In this document: piece by piece, positions 1 to 7,376 of the stretch | Layout of the letters: every line of letters starts with the position of its first letter | How positions within the stretch are numbered: the stretch's first letter is position 1 | Assembly: GCF_001761385.1 (NCBI RefSeq) | Contig: NZ_CP017476.1 | Span: 4,453,501 to 4,517,500 of the forward strand | Length of the DNA: 64,000 bases | Reading direction: 5' to 3' | From: Hydrogenophaga crassostreae | GTDB lineage: Bacteria > Pseudomonadota > Gammaproteobacteria > Burkholderiales > Burkholderiaceae_C | Notes under the pieces: model-generated | What the model saw: only the letters and a program-made list of their open reading frames with translations | Database searches by the model: none | What the model was told of the DNA's origin: nothing | Program-made: the position numbers and the translations under genes

Positions 1-61
1 GATAAACATAAGCAAATTGCGATATAAGGGAATTTCGATCACGATTCACCGGAGACCGCGC

Positions 62-1045
62 ATGCCAATGAGCACCAAACATAGCCATGTCAGCCTGTGG
101 CACGCCGCCATTGGACTGCTGATGTGGACCAGCGGCAGTCTGGCTGCGGCGGCTGACAGCCAACCCCCCATGCAGCTGGAACAGGTGGGGCCACACAGCT
201 ACTACGTGCAAGGGCAGTCTGCGCTGGGATCGCCCCAGAACCAGAACTTCATCTCCAACGCCGGTTTTGTCATCACGCCGGAAAGCGTGGTGGTCATCGA
301 TGCACTGGGCTCGCCAGCGTTGGCCGAACGGCTCACGGCGGAGATCAGAAAGCTCACACCGCTGCCGATCTCCCATGTGATCCTGACCCACTACCACGCC
401 GACCACATCTACGGGCTGCAATTTTTCAAAGCGCTCGGCGCGCACATCACGGCACACGGGTCGGCCAAGGAATACATCCAGTCCGACACAGCCCGGTTGC
501 GCCTGGAAGCCTCTCGCACCGATCTCGCGCCCTGGATCGACGAGAAGACCAGACTGGTTGAAGCAGACACCTGGATCAGCGGCCCCACGGTGCTGAAAAT
601 AGGCGGCATGGTGTTTGAGATCGACCACGTCGGCCCCTCACATACCCCCGAAGACCTGACCATCTTTGTGCCTTCGGAAAAGGTGCTTTTCGCCGGCGAC
701 CTGTTTTTCAACGGCCGCCTGCCCTTTGTGGGCAAAGCCAACAGCAGCCAATGGATCAAGTCGCTGGAACTGATGCTCGCGCACGATGCCAACACCGTAG
801 TACCCGGACACGGCGCCGCATCCACCGACCCGAAAAAAGACATCGGCGTGACCCGCGACTACCTCAAGTTCCTGCGCAGCGCCATGGGCCAGGCGGTGCA
901 AGATTTCGTGCCCTTCGAAGAGGCCTACAAAGACACCGACTGGGGCGCCTTCTCGGCCATCCCCATGTTTGGCTTTGCCAACCGCATGAACGCCTACAAC
1001 ACCTATCTGTTGATGGAGGAAGAGGCGCTGGAAAAGAAGCGCTGA
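62..1045 (+). CDS. Secreted metallo-beta-lactamase-fold hydrolase
   Basis: A 327-residue MBL-fold metallohydrolase. The N-terminus has a hydrophobic stretch ending in LAAAADS, read as a Sec signal peptide, so the enzyme probably acts in the periplasm. The zinc motif HYHADH lies in the segment THYHADHIYG. The later ligands of the fold are represented by FAGDLFF and VVPGHG. I chose the ATG at 62 because GGAG sits seven bases upstream; an upstream in-frame ATG at 17 has no such site. The sequence resembles SoxH-like and quinoprotein-associated zinc hydrolases more than true beta-lactamases, but the substrate cannot be read. It stands alone, converging on the next gene. Confidence 0.85.
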   Translation: MPMSTKHSHVSLWHAAIGLLMWTSGSLAAAADSQPPMQLEQVGPHSYYVQGQSALGSPQNQNFISNAGFVITPESVVVIDALGSPALAERLTAEIRKLTPLPISHVILTHYHADHIYGLQFFKALGAHITAHGSAKEYIQSDTARLRLEASRTDLAPWIDEKTRLVEADTWISGPTVLKIGGMVFEIDHVGPSHTPEDLTIFVPSEKVLFAGDLFFNGRLPFVGKANSSQWIKSLELMLAHDANTVVPGHGAASTDPKKDIGVTRDYLKFLRSAMGQAVQDFVPFEEAYKDTDWGAFSAIPMFGFANRMNAYNTYLLMEEEALEKKR

Positions 1046-1070
1046 GTGTGGATATCTTGCCGGGTACGTC

Positions 1071-1979
1071 TCAAGCGGCTCGCCACACGGGGTGTGCACC
1101 GATGCGGTCGAGCAAAAAATCCATGAACACCCTGACCTTGGCGCTCAGCACATTCGACTTGGGATAAATCAGCCACAGCGCGGACCGGTCATCGACCGCG
1201 TAGGCGGGCAACACCCGAACCAGCGAACCCTGCTCGATTTCGCGGTGAACGCTCCAGAGCGAATTGATGGAAATGCCGGCCCCTGCCAGGGTGGCAATTT
1301 TCTGGCTCAGCCCATCGTCTAGCACCAGCCGGCTGCCGGTCTGGCGCGGGTCAAACACCGCCGCCTGCCCCTCTGGGCCGATCAGCGCTCTTGGCAAAGC
1401 ATCCCTGAACCCCATCAACTGGTGATTGGCCAGCTCATCGGGGTGGCGCGGCGTACCGTGCTGCGCCAGATAACCCGGCGATGCGCACAACACCCGTTGG
1501 TCGTCCGCCAGCTTGCGGCACCTGAGACTGCTGTCTTCCAGAGCGGCGTTGCGCAGGGCCAGATCAAAGCTGCCTTCGATCAAATCAAACGGGGTATCTG
1601 AGAGCCTCAAATCCAGCTGCACGCCGGGATGTTGCTTCAAAAAATCGGGCAACAAAGGCGCGATGTACAGCTGGGCGAAGGTGCTCGATGCGGCAAAACG
1701 CAGGGTCCCTGAGGCCTGCACCTGCCCACGCCCCAACGCCGCCAGCGCTGCGGCCTCCTGCGCCAGCATTTCGCGGGCGAAGGGCAAAAACTCGGCCCCT
1801 TCCAGCGAGAGCGACACCTTGCGCGTGGATCGCCGCAGCAGGTCGGCCCCGAGGGTGTGCTCCAGCTTGGCCAGGCGGGCGCTGGCCACGGCAGGCGCCA
1901 AGCCCAGCTCACGGCCCGCCGCGCTGATGTTGAGCCGCTCGGCCGCGAGCACAAAGAGTCGAATGCTGTCCGTGTCCAT
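1071..1979 (-). CDS. LysR-family transcriptional regulator
   Basis: A 302-residue LysR-type regulator. Residues 1-60 form the winged helix-turn-helix (MDTDSIRLFVLAAERLNISAAG, then a recognition-helix region). The rest is a periplasmic-binding-like effector domain. It is divergent from the quinone-oxidoreductase gene at 2092, with 112 bp between the start codons, the usual arrangement for a LysR protein controlling its neighbour and itself. The inducer is unknown. The regulator of the redox cluster is an inference from this layout. Confidence 0.9.
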   Translation of the reverse strand: MDTDSIRLFVLAAERLNISAAGRELGLAPAVASARLAKLEHTLGADLLRRSTRKVSLSLEGAEFLPFAREMLAQEAAALAALGRGQVQASGTLRFAASSTFAQLYIAPLLPDFLKQHPGVQLDLRLSDTPFDLIEGSFDLALRNAALEDSSLRCRKLADDQRVLCASPGYLAQHGTPRHPDELANHQLMGFRDALPRALIGPEGQAAVFDPRQTGSRLVLDDGLSQKIATLAGAGISINSLWSVHREIEQGSLVRVLPAYAVDDRSALWLIYPKSNVLSAKVRVFMDFLLDRIGAHPVWRAA

Positions 1980-1988
1980 AAATTATCT

Positions 1989-2003
1989 TTATTTCGCGAA
2001 TAA
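1989..2003. promoter_or_regulatory. Near-palindrome, candidate LysR operator
   Basis: The AT-rich divergent gap holds TTATTTCGCGAATAA, a palindrome apart from one extra T, centred on a perfect TTCGCGAA. It is flanked by ATTAT (1982-1986) and ATAAT (2000-2004). It starts only 10 bp from the LysR start codon, so binding would suit autorepression and control of the gene at 2092. No footprint is known; this is inference from symmetry and position. Confidence 0.4.
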
Positions 2004-2091
2004 TGAATTCTATTTCAGGTACTTTTATCGGATTTCAATGGGCAATAAAGTCGCTATCAACCCCTTTTAATCCCCTTCTGGAGAAATCTCA

Positions 2092-3090
2092 ATGAAAGCC
2101 ATGGTCCTCAACGCATACGGTGCAGACGCTCAGTTTCAGGCCGCCGAGTTGCCAAAGCCCACCGTCAAAGCCGGCCACGTGGTCGTGCGGGTAGCCGCCA
2201 CCAGCGTGAACATGGTCGACACCATGATCCGCCAGATGGGCACGGACTTGCCGCTTTCGCCCGCTCTGCCTGCCGTGTTGGGCATGGACTTTGCTGGCAC
2301 CGTTGATGCCGTCGGCGACGGCGTCACCGGCTTTGCCGTGGGCGACGAGGTGTACGGCTGCGCAGGCGGCCTCGCCGACTTGCAAGGCTCGTTGGCCGAG
2401 TTCATGCTGGCCGATGCCCGTTTGATCGCCCACAAACCCAAAACCCTGTCGATGCGCGAAGCCGCAGCGTTGCCATTGGTGGGCATAACCGCCTACGAAG
2501 GCCTGAAACGCGCCGGTGCAAAGGCCGGACAAAAAGTGCTCGTGCACGGCGGTACAGGCGGCGTGGGCCACGTTGCCGTGCAACTGGCCAAGCACCTGGG
2601 TGCCGAGGTTTACGCCACCGGTTCCAACCCAAAGGCGAGCGAGATCATTCAAGGCTATGGCGCCACGGCCATCAACTACAAAAACGAAAAAGTCGCCGAC
2701 TACGTGGCCCAACACACCGCCGGTGCCGGCTTCGAAGTGGTGTTCGACTCGGTGGGTGGCCCCAACATGGCGAACTCGTTTGAAGCGGCTGCATTGAATG
2801 CGCAAGTTGTCACCACCGTGGCCTTGCTGCAGCTGGACTTGTCGCCCGCCCACTTCAAAGGCCTGTCGATACACGTGGTGTTCATGCTCATCCCGATGTT
2901 GCACAACCTCAATCGCCAGGAACACGGTGACATTCTGGCCAAGCTCGCCGAAATCGCAGACGCGGGCGCCCTCAAACCCTTGCTCGATGAAACACAGTTC
3001 GGCTTCGAAGAAGTGGGCGCAGCCTACGCCCGCCTCAGCAGCGGCCAGGCCGTTGGCAAAGTGGTGGTCGACGTTCCCAACGCGGCCTGA
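2092..3090 (+). CDS. Zinc-independent quinone oxidoreductase-like dehydrogenase (MDR family)
   Basis: A 332-residue member of the medium-chain dehydrogenase/reductase superfamily. The N-terminal GroES-like domain (about 1-120) is followed by a Rossmann domain with the dinucleotide motif GGTGGVGHVAVQLAKHLGA near residue 150. It lacks the cysteine-rich structural zinc loop of alcohol dehydrogenases, which points to the NADPH:quinone oxidoreductase branch. The start has TGGAG nine bases upstream. It is first in a same-strand cluster with the genes at 3151, 3519 and 4500, opposite a LysR gene. Likely role: NAD(P)H-dependent reduction of quinones or activated alkenes. Confidence 0.88.
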   Translation: MKAMVLNAYGADAQFQAAELPKPTVKAGHVVVRVAATSVNMVDTMIRQMGTDLPLSPALPAVLGMDFAGTVDAVGDGVTGFAVGDEVYGCAGGLADLQGSLAEFMLADARLIAHKPKTLSMREAAALPLVGITAYEGLKRAGAKAGQKVLVHGGTGGVGHVAVQLAKHLGAEVYATGSNPKASEIIQGYGATAINYKNEKVADYVAQHTAGAGFEVVFDSVGGPNMANSFEAAALNAQVVTTVALLQLDLSPAHFKGLSIHVVFMLIPMLHNLNRQEHGDILAKLAEIADAGALKPLLDETQFGFEEVGAAYARLSSGQAVGKVVVDVPNAA

Positions 3091-3150
3091 AACAACGCGT
3101 CGCCGGCCAAGGCGATGCGCCCACCCCATCTACTTGAAAAACCAATTCCA

Positions 3151-3453
3151 ATGACCTTTTATTCCATTCTTGCCGTCAGCCCCACGAACTCCGACTGGGT
3201 CGCCGACTACATCGGCCCGGCCAACCAACTCGTGGCCCAACACGGCGGCAAATACCTGGCCCGCACCGCCAGCCACGAGCAACTGGAAGGCAGCGAAAAG
3301 GGCGCCAGCTTGCGCATCCTGATCGAGTGGCCGAGCAGGCAAGCGGCGCTCGACTTCATGAACGACCCTGGCTATGTGCCCCATCTCAAGGCGCGCACGG
3401 CCGGCTCCGAAAGCCACCACTTTCTGATCGAAGGCAAAGACGATCTGGCCTGA
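3151..3453 (+). CDS. Small antibiotic-monooxygenase/DUF1330-like protein
   Basis: A 100-residue protein starting MTFYSILAVSPTNSDW. Its size, the segment LRILIEWPSRQAALDFMNDPGYVPHL and the C-terminal hydrophobic strand FLIEG fit the ferredoxin-like dimeric alpha/beta barrel fold of DUF1330 proteins, which are small and usually sit with redox enzymes. The ATG at 3151 is preferred to an in-frame ATG at 3115, which begins in unlikely coding sequence. It lies 60 bp behind the dehydrogenase gene and 65 bp ahead of the luciferase-like gene, so co-transcription is likely. Substrate unknown. Confidence 0.7.
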   Translation: MTFYSILAVSPTNSDWVADYIGPANQLVAQHGGKYLARTASHEQLEGSEKGASLRILIEWPSRQAALDFMNDPGYVPHLKARTAGSESHHFLIEGKDDLA

Positions 3454-3518
3454 CCGCACTGCACCCCACCGCCGGGTGGGTTCCCCCACCCGCGCGCCCC
3501 ATTGCATTTGAAACCGCC

Positions 3519-4487
3519 ATGCCCCAGCCCACCCAAGCGCCCAGCTTTGAACCCCTTAACCAGGCCTACAACTCGGTGTTCCGGCCCAACCGCCTGAGCC
3601 TCGGGCTGGTGGTGCCGCTGGAAGCCTATGCGACCGACCCCGTGCCGACCATGAAGGGCCACATCCAGCGCGCCCAGCTCGCCGAAGCCCTCGGGTTCTC
3701 GGCGCTGTGGCTGCGCGATGTGCCGTTCAACGTGCCCTCATTCGGCGACGCCGGCCAAACCTTTGACCCCTTCGTTTACCTCGGCATACTCGCGGGCTTG
3801 ACCGAGCGCATCGCGTTGGGTGTCGCCAGCGTGGTGCTGCCCCTGCGGCATCCGGCCCACGTGGCCAAGGCCGCAGCCAGCGCCGATGTGTTGTCGGGCG
3901 GACGGCTATTGCTGGGCGTGGCCTCGGGCGACCGGCCTGATGAATACCCGGCACTCAACATGCCGTTTGACGATCGCGGCGAGCGCTTCCGCGAGAGCTT
4001 TGACTACATCCGGCGCATGGGCGAAGACCACCCCGCCTTCACCAACCACCACGGCAGCCCAGACGGCACCATGGACATGCTGCCCAAACCCGCAGCGGCC
4101 CGGTTGCCTCTGCTCATCACCGGCGCCAGCCAGCAAAGCCCCGACTGGATCGCCCACCACGGCGACGGCTGGATCACCTACCCGCGCCCCATCGCGGCGC
4201 AAGCCCGCGTCGTGGGCGAATGGCGGGCCCGCGTATTGGCCGCTGGTCGCCCCGACCAACCGGCCATGCAGTCACTCTATGTCGATCTGGCAAACGACCC
4301 CAACACCCTGCCCAGGCCGATCCACCTGGGCTTCCACATCGGTGCGCGCCACCTGCTGGCCTACCTGCAAGCGCTGGAAACCATCGGCATCAACCACGTG
4401 GCGTTGAACCTGCGCTTCAATCAAGGCAACATCGAAGACACCCTGAAGTGCCTGGCGGATGAATTGCTGCCCCACTTCGCCCCCTAA
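3519..4487 (+). CDS. LLM-class flavin-dependent oxidoreductase
   Basis: A 322-residue luciferase-like monooxygenase. Family hallmarks are visible: LSLGLVVPLEAY at the first strand, LAEALGFSALWLRDVPF, ERIALGVASVVLPLRHPAHVAKAAASADVLSGGRLLLGVASGDRPDEY, and GERFRESFDYIRRM. The wording fits the BA3436-like subfamily of F420/FMN-dependent luciferase-type enzymes. The start at 3519 begins the conserved sequence; a much earlier ATG at 3327 overlaps the preceding gene in another frame and adds unlikely sequence. It is third in the redox cluster. The substrate is unknown. Confidence 0.85.
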   Translation: MPQPTQAPSFEPLNQAYNSVFRPNRLSLGLVVPLEAYATDPVPTMKGHIQRAQLAEALGFSALWLRDVPFNVPSFGDAGQTFDPFVYLGILAGLTERIALGVASVVLPLRHPAHVAKAAASADVLSGGRLLLGVASGDRPDEYPALNMPFDDRGERFRESFDYIRRMGEDHPAFTNHHGSPDGTMDMLPKPAAARLPLLITGASQQSPDWIAHHGDGWITYPRPIAAQARVVGEWRARVLAAGRPDQPAMQSLYVDLANDPNTLPRPIHLGFHIGARHLLAYLQALETIGINHVALNLRFNQGNIEDTLKCLADELLPHFAP

Positions 4488-4499
4488 AGGAAACCGGCC

Positions 4500-5324
4500 A
4501 TGACCACCCCCAAAACGATCTTCATCACCGGCGCCACCGACGGCATCGGCCTGGCCACCGCACACATGCTGGCGCCGCAAGGCCACACCCTGCTGCTGCA
4601 CGGACGCAACCCGGCCAAGCTGGCCGACGCCGGAAAAGCGCTGCTGGCGCTGCCCGGCGTCGGGCGCATCGAAACCTATGTGGCCGATCTGTCGCGCTTG
4701 GTCGAAGTGGAGAGCCTGGCGAAGGCCGTGCTCCAAAAACACCAGCAACTCGATGTGTTGATCAACAACGCCGGCGTCTACCGCACCCCCGAAACCCGCA
4801 CCGCCGAGGGGCTCGATGTGCGCTTCGCCGTCAATACGGTGGCGCCCTATTTGCTGACCCAACGCCTGCTGCCGCTGCTGGGCAAGACCTCGCGTGTGGT
4901 CAACCTGTCGTCTGCCGCCCAGGCCCCGGTGGACATCGACGCCTTGGCAGGACGCGCCCCACTCGCCGACATGGCCGCCTACGCCCAAAGCAAACTGGCG
5001 ATCACCATGTGGACCAACCAGATGGCACTCACCCTCAAAGACAAGGGCCTTCCAGGCCCCATGGTGGTCTCGGTCAACCCCGGCTCGCTGCTGGCCACCA
5101 AGATGGTGAAAGAAGGTTTCGGCGTGGCCGGGAACGACATCGCCATCGGCGCAGACATCCTCACCCGCGCTGCCACTTCGGCCGAGTTCGCCCAAGTCTC
5201 CGGTCAGTACTTTGACAACGATGCAGGTCGATTTGCCCCGCCCCATCCTGATGCGCTGGACGCAAAGAAAAACGAAGCGGTGGTGCAGGTCATCGAGGCG
5301 ATCATCGAGAAACTCAAGGACTGA
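4500..5324 (+). CDS. SDR-family NAD(P)-dependent oxidoreductase
   Basis: A 274-residue short-chain dehydrogenase/reductase. It has the cofactor motif TGATDGIG (residues 10-17), NNAG (NNAGVY) near residue 90, a catalytic-type serine in VVNLSSAAQ and the Tyr-x-x-x-Lys pair as YAQSKLA. The fold is close to the retinol dehydrogenase/WWOX-like SDR branch. It starts 12 bp after the luciferase-like gene with AAAGGAAA before the ATG, and it is the last gene before a strong terminator. Probably reduces or oxidises a hydroxyl/keto group in the same pathway as its neighbours. Confidence 0.88.
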   Translation: MTTPKTIFITGATDGIGLATAHMLAPQGHTLLLHGRNPAKLADAGKALLALPGVGRIETYVADLSRLVEVESLAKAVLQKHQQLDVLINNAGVYRTPETRTAEGLDVRFAVNTVAPYLLTQRLLPLLGKTSRVVNLSSAAQAPVDIDALAGRAPLADMAAYAQSKLAITMWTNQMALTLKDKGLPGPMVVSVNPGSLLATKMVKEGFGVAGNDIAIGADILTRAATSAEFAQVSGQYFDNDAGRFAPPHPDALDAKKNEAVVQVIEAIIEKLKD

Positions 5325-5362
5325 GTCGGGACAACGCACCAACTTCCGCATCCGCCAAACAC

Positions 5363-5400
5363 AATTCCCTGGGCATCGCGAGATGCCCAGGGAATTTTTT
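5363..5400 (+). terminator. Intrinsic terminator of the redox cluster
   Basis: A 13-bp perfect stem (TTCCCTGGGCATC, 5365-5377, with its complement 5382-5394), a GCGA tetraloop and a run of six T. It lies 40 bp after the SDR stop codon and closes the 2092-5324 transcription unit. Confidence 0.93.
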
Positions 5401-5688
5401 GCCTATGCCTGGCTACGCTGCCGAGTGAGAACAAGCCGATCACAGGTCTGCCGGGGCCCTTGGCCGATGTTAGGTTCGAACTTGAACGGCGCAAGTCGAC
5501 CCGGAGCGGGCATTCGCTTGAGCTGCCAGAAAGCGGACAGTTCGCCGCGAGCCAAGCCTCTCGCTCGGCGAAATAGCCACAGAGGGAGGGTAGTCGGGTT
5601 GGTCGATTCTGTTAAACCTCCTCACAGGCGAAGTAAGATTGCGCAGCATTTTGATTTGAAATAACTTTTCACACGGGAGGCCGACTTT
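5401..5688. other. Intergenic stretch without a supported gene
   Basis: Open frames here are short and have no recognisable content. The stretch contains integron-core-like heptamers (GTTAGGT at 5469-5475, GTTAAAC at 5611-5617), but no matching upstream half could be paired with them. It may be decayed cassette sequence bordering the array. Confidence 0.4.
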
Positions 5689-5745
5689 GTTTAACGACTG
5701 CCATTGTGTGTATCCGGCGTTTTGCCGTTTAAATCAAAGTTGGGC
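5689..5745 (+). other. Candidate integron recombination site at the array edge
   Basis: GTTTAAC (5689-5695) fits the attC left core RYYYAAC and GTTGGGC (5739-5745) fits the right core GTTRRRY. The 57-bp spacing equals that of the better site at 6440. The inner stem is poor (CGGC/GCCG only) and no extrahelical base can be seen. It is therefore a degenerate attC, or possibly an attI-type core, since CAAAGTTGGGC resembles the attI1 end. It lies 21 bp before the first cassette gene. Confidence 0.45.
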
Positions 5746-5766
5746 CTCACAAATCACCGGGCAGTC

Positions 5767-6429
5767 ATGCATCGCGATTCGTTAATTCAGAAGCGGCTCG
5801 ATGAACTCGAAGCCAAGGGCAAAGACATCGCTGCTGCGAAGTTTTCTCAAGTCGCGAATGCACGAACTGGCCGGGTAATTGAGTAAGTCTCCTTTGCTGA
5901 CACCAAGGGCTGGGGCACCAGTGTTCTAAGCTTGCTAAGGCAAGCCTTCGGCCTGGAAAGCGTCCACACACAACAGTTCGAAGCAGCGTTCACTAGCTTT
6001 AGTGGTTACCTGTCGTCGTTCCGTTCGCTGTACGCGATTTTCTCCTCGGCAAAGGAAGATTACGAAGGCGGGTACATATTCAGCCTTCGCGGACTCGTGA
6101 AGGCGGAGGTTCTTTCTGATGCGCTTGAACAGGCAGACGAGTTGCTAACTTCAGGGTACAAGGACCCTGCCTGCGTTCTCATTGGCGTATCTCTCGAAAT
6201 TGGCGTCAAGGAACTTGCCTCTCGGCACTTGGTACCCGTCGCGAAGTTGGACAAGATGAACGCGGATCTTTGCAAAGCCGGCGCCTACAACGTGGCGAAG
6301 CAGAAGCAAATAACAGCTTGGGCTGACTTACGAAACAAGGCCGCACACGGGGACTGGAGCGCGTATTCCGCGGAAGACATTCGCGACATGCACGCCGGTG
6401 TCCTTCGATTCGTGGGTGACCACCTTTGA
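5767..6429 (+). pseudogene. Integron cassette gene (DUF4145-like) broken by an in-frame TAA
   Basis: One frame runs from the ATG at 5767 (MHRDSLIQKRLDELEAKG...) for 39 codons to TAA at 5884-5886. It then continues in the same frame without interruption to the stop at 6427-6429 (...VSFADTKGWGTSVLSLLRQAFGLES...). The downstream part contains a DUF4145-like C-terminal segment: ACVLIGVSLEIGVKELA and WADLRNKAAHGDW. The simplest reading is a nonsense mutation in a protein of about 220 residues. Internal initiation at the TTG at 5932 could still yield about 165 residues. It lies between two integron core sites, so it is a cassette gene. Function unknown. Confidence 0.65.
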
Positions 6430-6439
6430 AGCGTGTGAT

Positions 6440-6496
6440 GCCCAACCTTTTGCTGCAGCGGACGGCTAAGCCGCCCGCTGAGCGCAAACGTTGAAC
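6440..6496 (+). other. attC recombination site (integron cassette)
   Basis: A 57-bp site bounded by GCCCAAC (RYYYAAC) and GTTGAAC (GTTRRRY). Inside, GCTGCAGCGG (6452-6461) pairs with CCGCTGAGC (6475-6483) except for one unpaired G, the extrahelical base that marks attC strand recognition. It starts 10 bp after one cassette gene and ends 5 bp before the next, the normal position for a cassette boundary. Confidence 0.82.
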
Positions 6497-6501
6497 TAAA
6501 A

Positions 6502-7065
6502 ATGGAAGCGCTGTTTGCACTGTTGAAGTCGGATGCAAATGCGGCCAATGCGCTTGGCGCGTTAGCGAGCGCAATCGCAGCCGTTCTCGCACTATTTTTG
6601 TCTTGCGTCTCGGTCTGGATATCAATCTCCGCGAGCCGTAGCCAGCGGCGCCATAACGAGTTGTCGGTGCGTCCGCTCGCAGAGGTCACCGTGGCAGACT
6701 ACGAGAACAGCTTACGTGTGAAGCTCAGAAATAACGGCTCTGGGCCCATGATCGTTATCGCGGTGACAGTTTCTGATGGGTCTAATTCGCACGAAAGTCT
6801 CATTGATTGGATGCCGACGCTTCCGCCAAATCGCTCGTGGAATACGTTTACTCATGCACTACAGCGACGAACTCTGCAAGCCGGGGCAGAAATAATCCTC
6901 CTTGAATTGACTGAATACGACGGAGAGCAAAATTTTTCCCGATGCAGGGACAAGGTTCGCAAGGCGCTCACGTCATTAACAGTAAATGTCGAATACATGG
7001 ACATCTACGAATCTGTAATGAAACCGTGTCGTAAATCACTTTCTTGGTTTGGGCGAAATTTGTGA
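6502..7065 (+). CDS. Cassette-encoded membrane-anchored protein of unknown function
   Basis: A 187-residue protein that I do not recognise. Residues about 13-40 are a single hydrophobic segment (ALGALASAIAAVLALFLSCV), followed by the basic patch SRSQRR. The rest looks soluble and beta-rich (VTVADYENSLRVKLRNNGSGPMIVIAVTV), which suggests a membrane-anchored cytoplasmic or periplasmic domain. The ATG lies five bases after the attC core and has no Shine-Dalgarno sequence, which is usual for cassette genes. Base composition is clearly lower in GC than the chromosomal genes around it, consistent with acquisition. The cassette's own attC follows directly and is split by an insertion sequence. Confidence 0.7.
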   Translation: MEALFALLKSDANAANALGALASAIAAVLALFLSCVSVWISISASRSQRRHNELSVRPLAEVTVADYENSLRVKLRNNGSGPMIVIAVTVSDGSNSHESLIDWMPTLPPNRSWNTFTHALQRRTLQAGAEIILLELTEYDGEQNFSRCRDKVRKALTSLTVNVEYMDIYESVMKPCRKSLSWFGRNL

Positions 7066-7093
7066 AGCTAACCCTGCTTATATGGACTCCCCC

Positions 7094-7376
7094 ACAAGTG
7101 CAAGAAACTGATTGATGTTTTGGCTGTTGGGGAATCGCCTGCAGTCGTATATCCGGCATCTGAGGTGGACTCTGTTGTGGTCCGTGCCAGCATGGAATCT
7201 GCGGGACCGGCGCGCCAATCGTTACAAGCGGCAGGCAAGCTGCCGGAAGAGTTATCGGCGTCAGACGGTCTGGGGTGTGCCCGGTTAGCCATGTGGGTCA
7301 ATCAATCTCGTCGCAAGCGGCGTGGGTGGAAATAGAACTCGTTTTGGGTGACGGCTGTTCGGTGGGTGTCTGCCAC
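7094..7376 (-). ncRNA. Candidate guide (seek/bridge) RNA region of the IS1111 element
   Basis: This 283-bp stretch lies between the transposase stop and the element's left inverted repeat and has no supported gene. In IS1111 elements the guide RNA is known to come from the non-coding region downstream of the transposase, which is this position. The transcript strand would contain GGCTAACC (complement of 7282-7289), seven bases of which equal the left target flank GCTAACC. No RNA boundaries can be read. Confidence 0.35.

Noticed and set aside
5469..5617. Further attC sites around GTTAGGT (5469) and GTTAAAC (5611)
   Set aside because: Core heptamers occur, but no paired left core or stem could be found, so chance is the simpler explanation.
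5204..6000. Search for an integron integrase next to the cassettes
   Set aside because: No open frame between the terminator at 5400 and the first cassette resembles a tyrosine recombinase; if an integrase exists it is outside this window.
7120..7335. Plus-strand open frame in the non-coding part of the insertion sequence
   Set aside because: It lacks a ribosome site, does not resemble IS accessory proteins, and lies where the guide RNA is expected.
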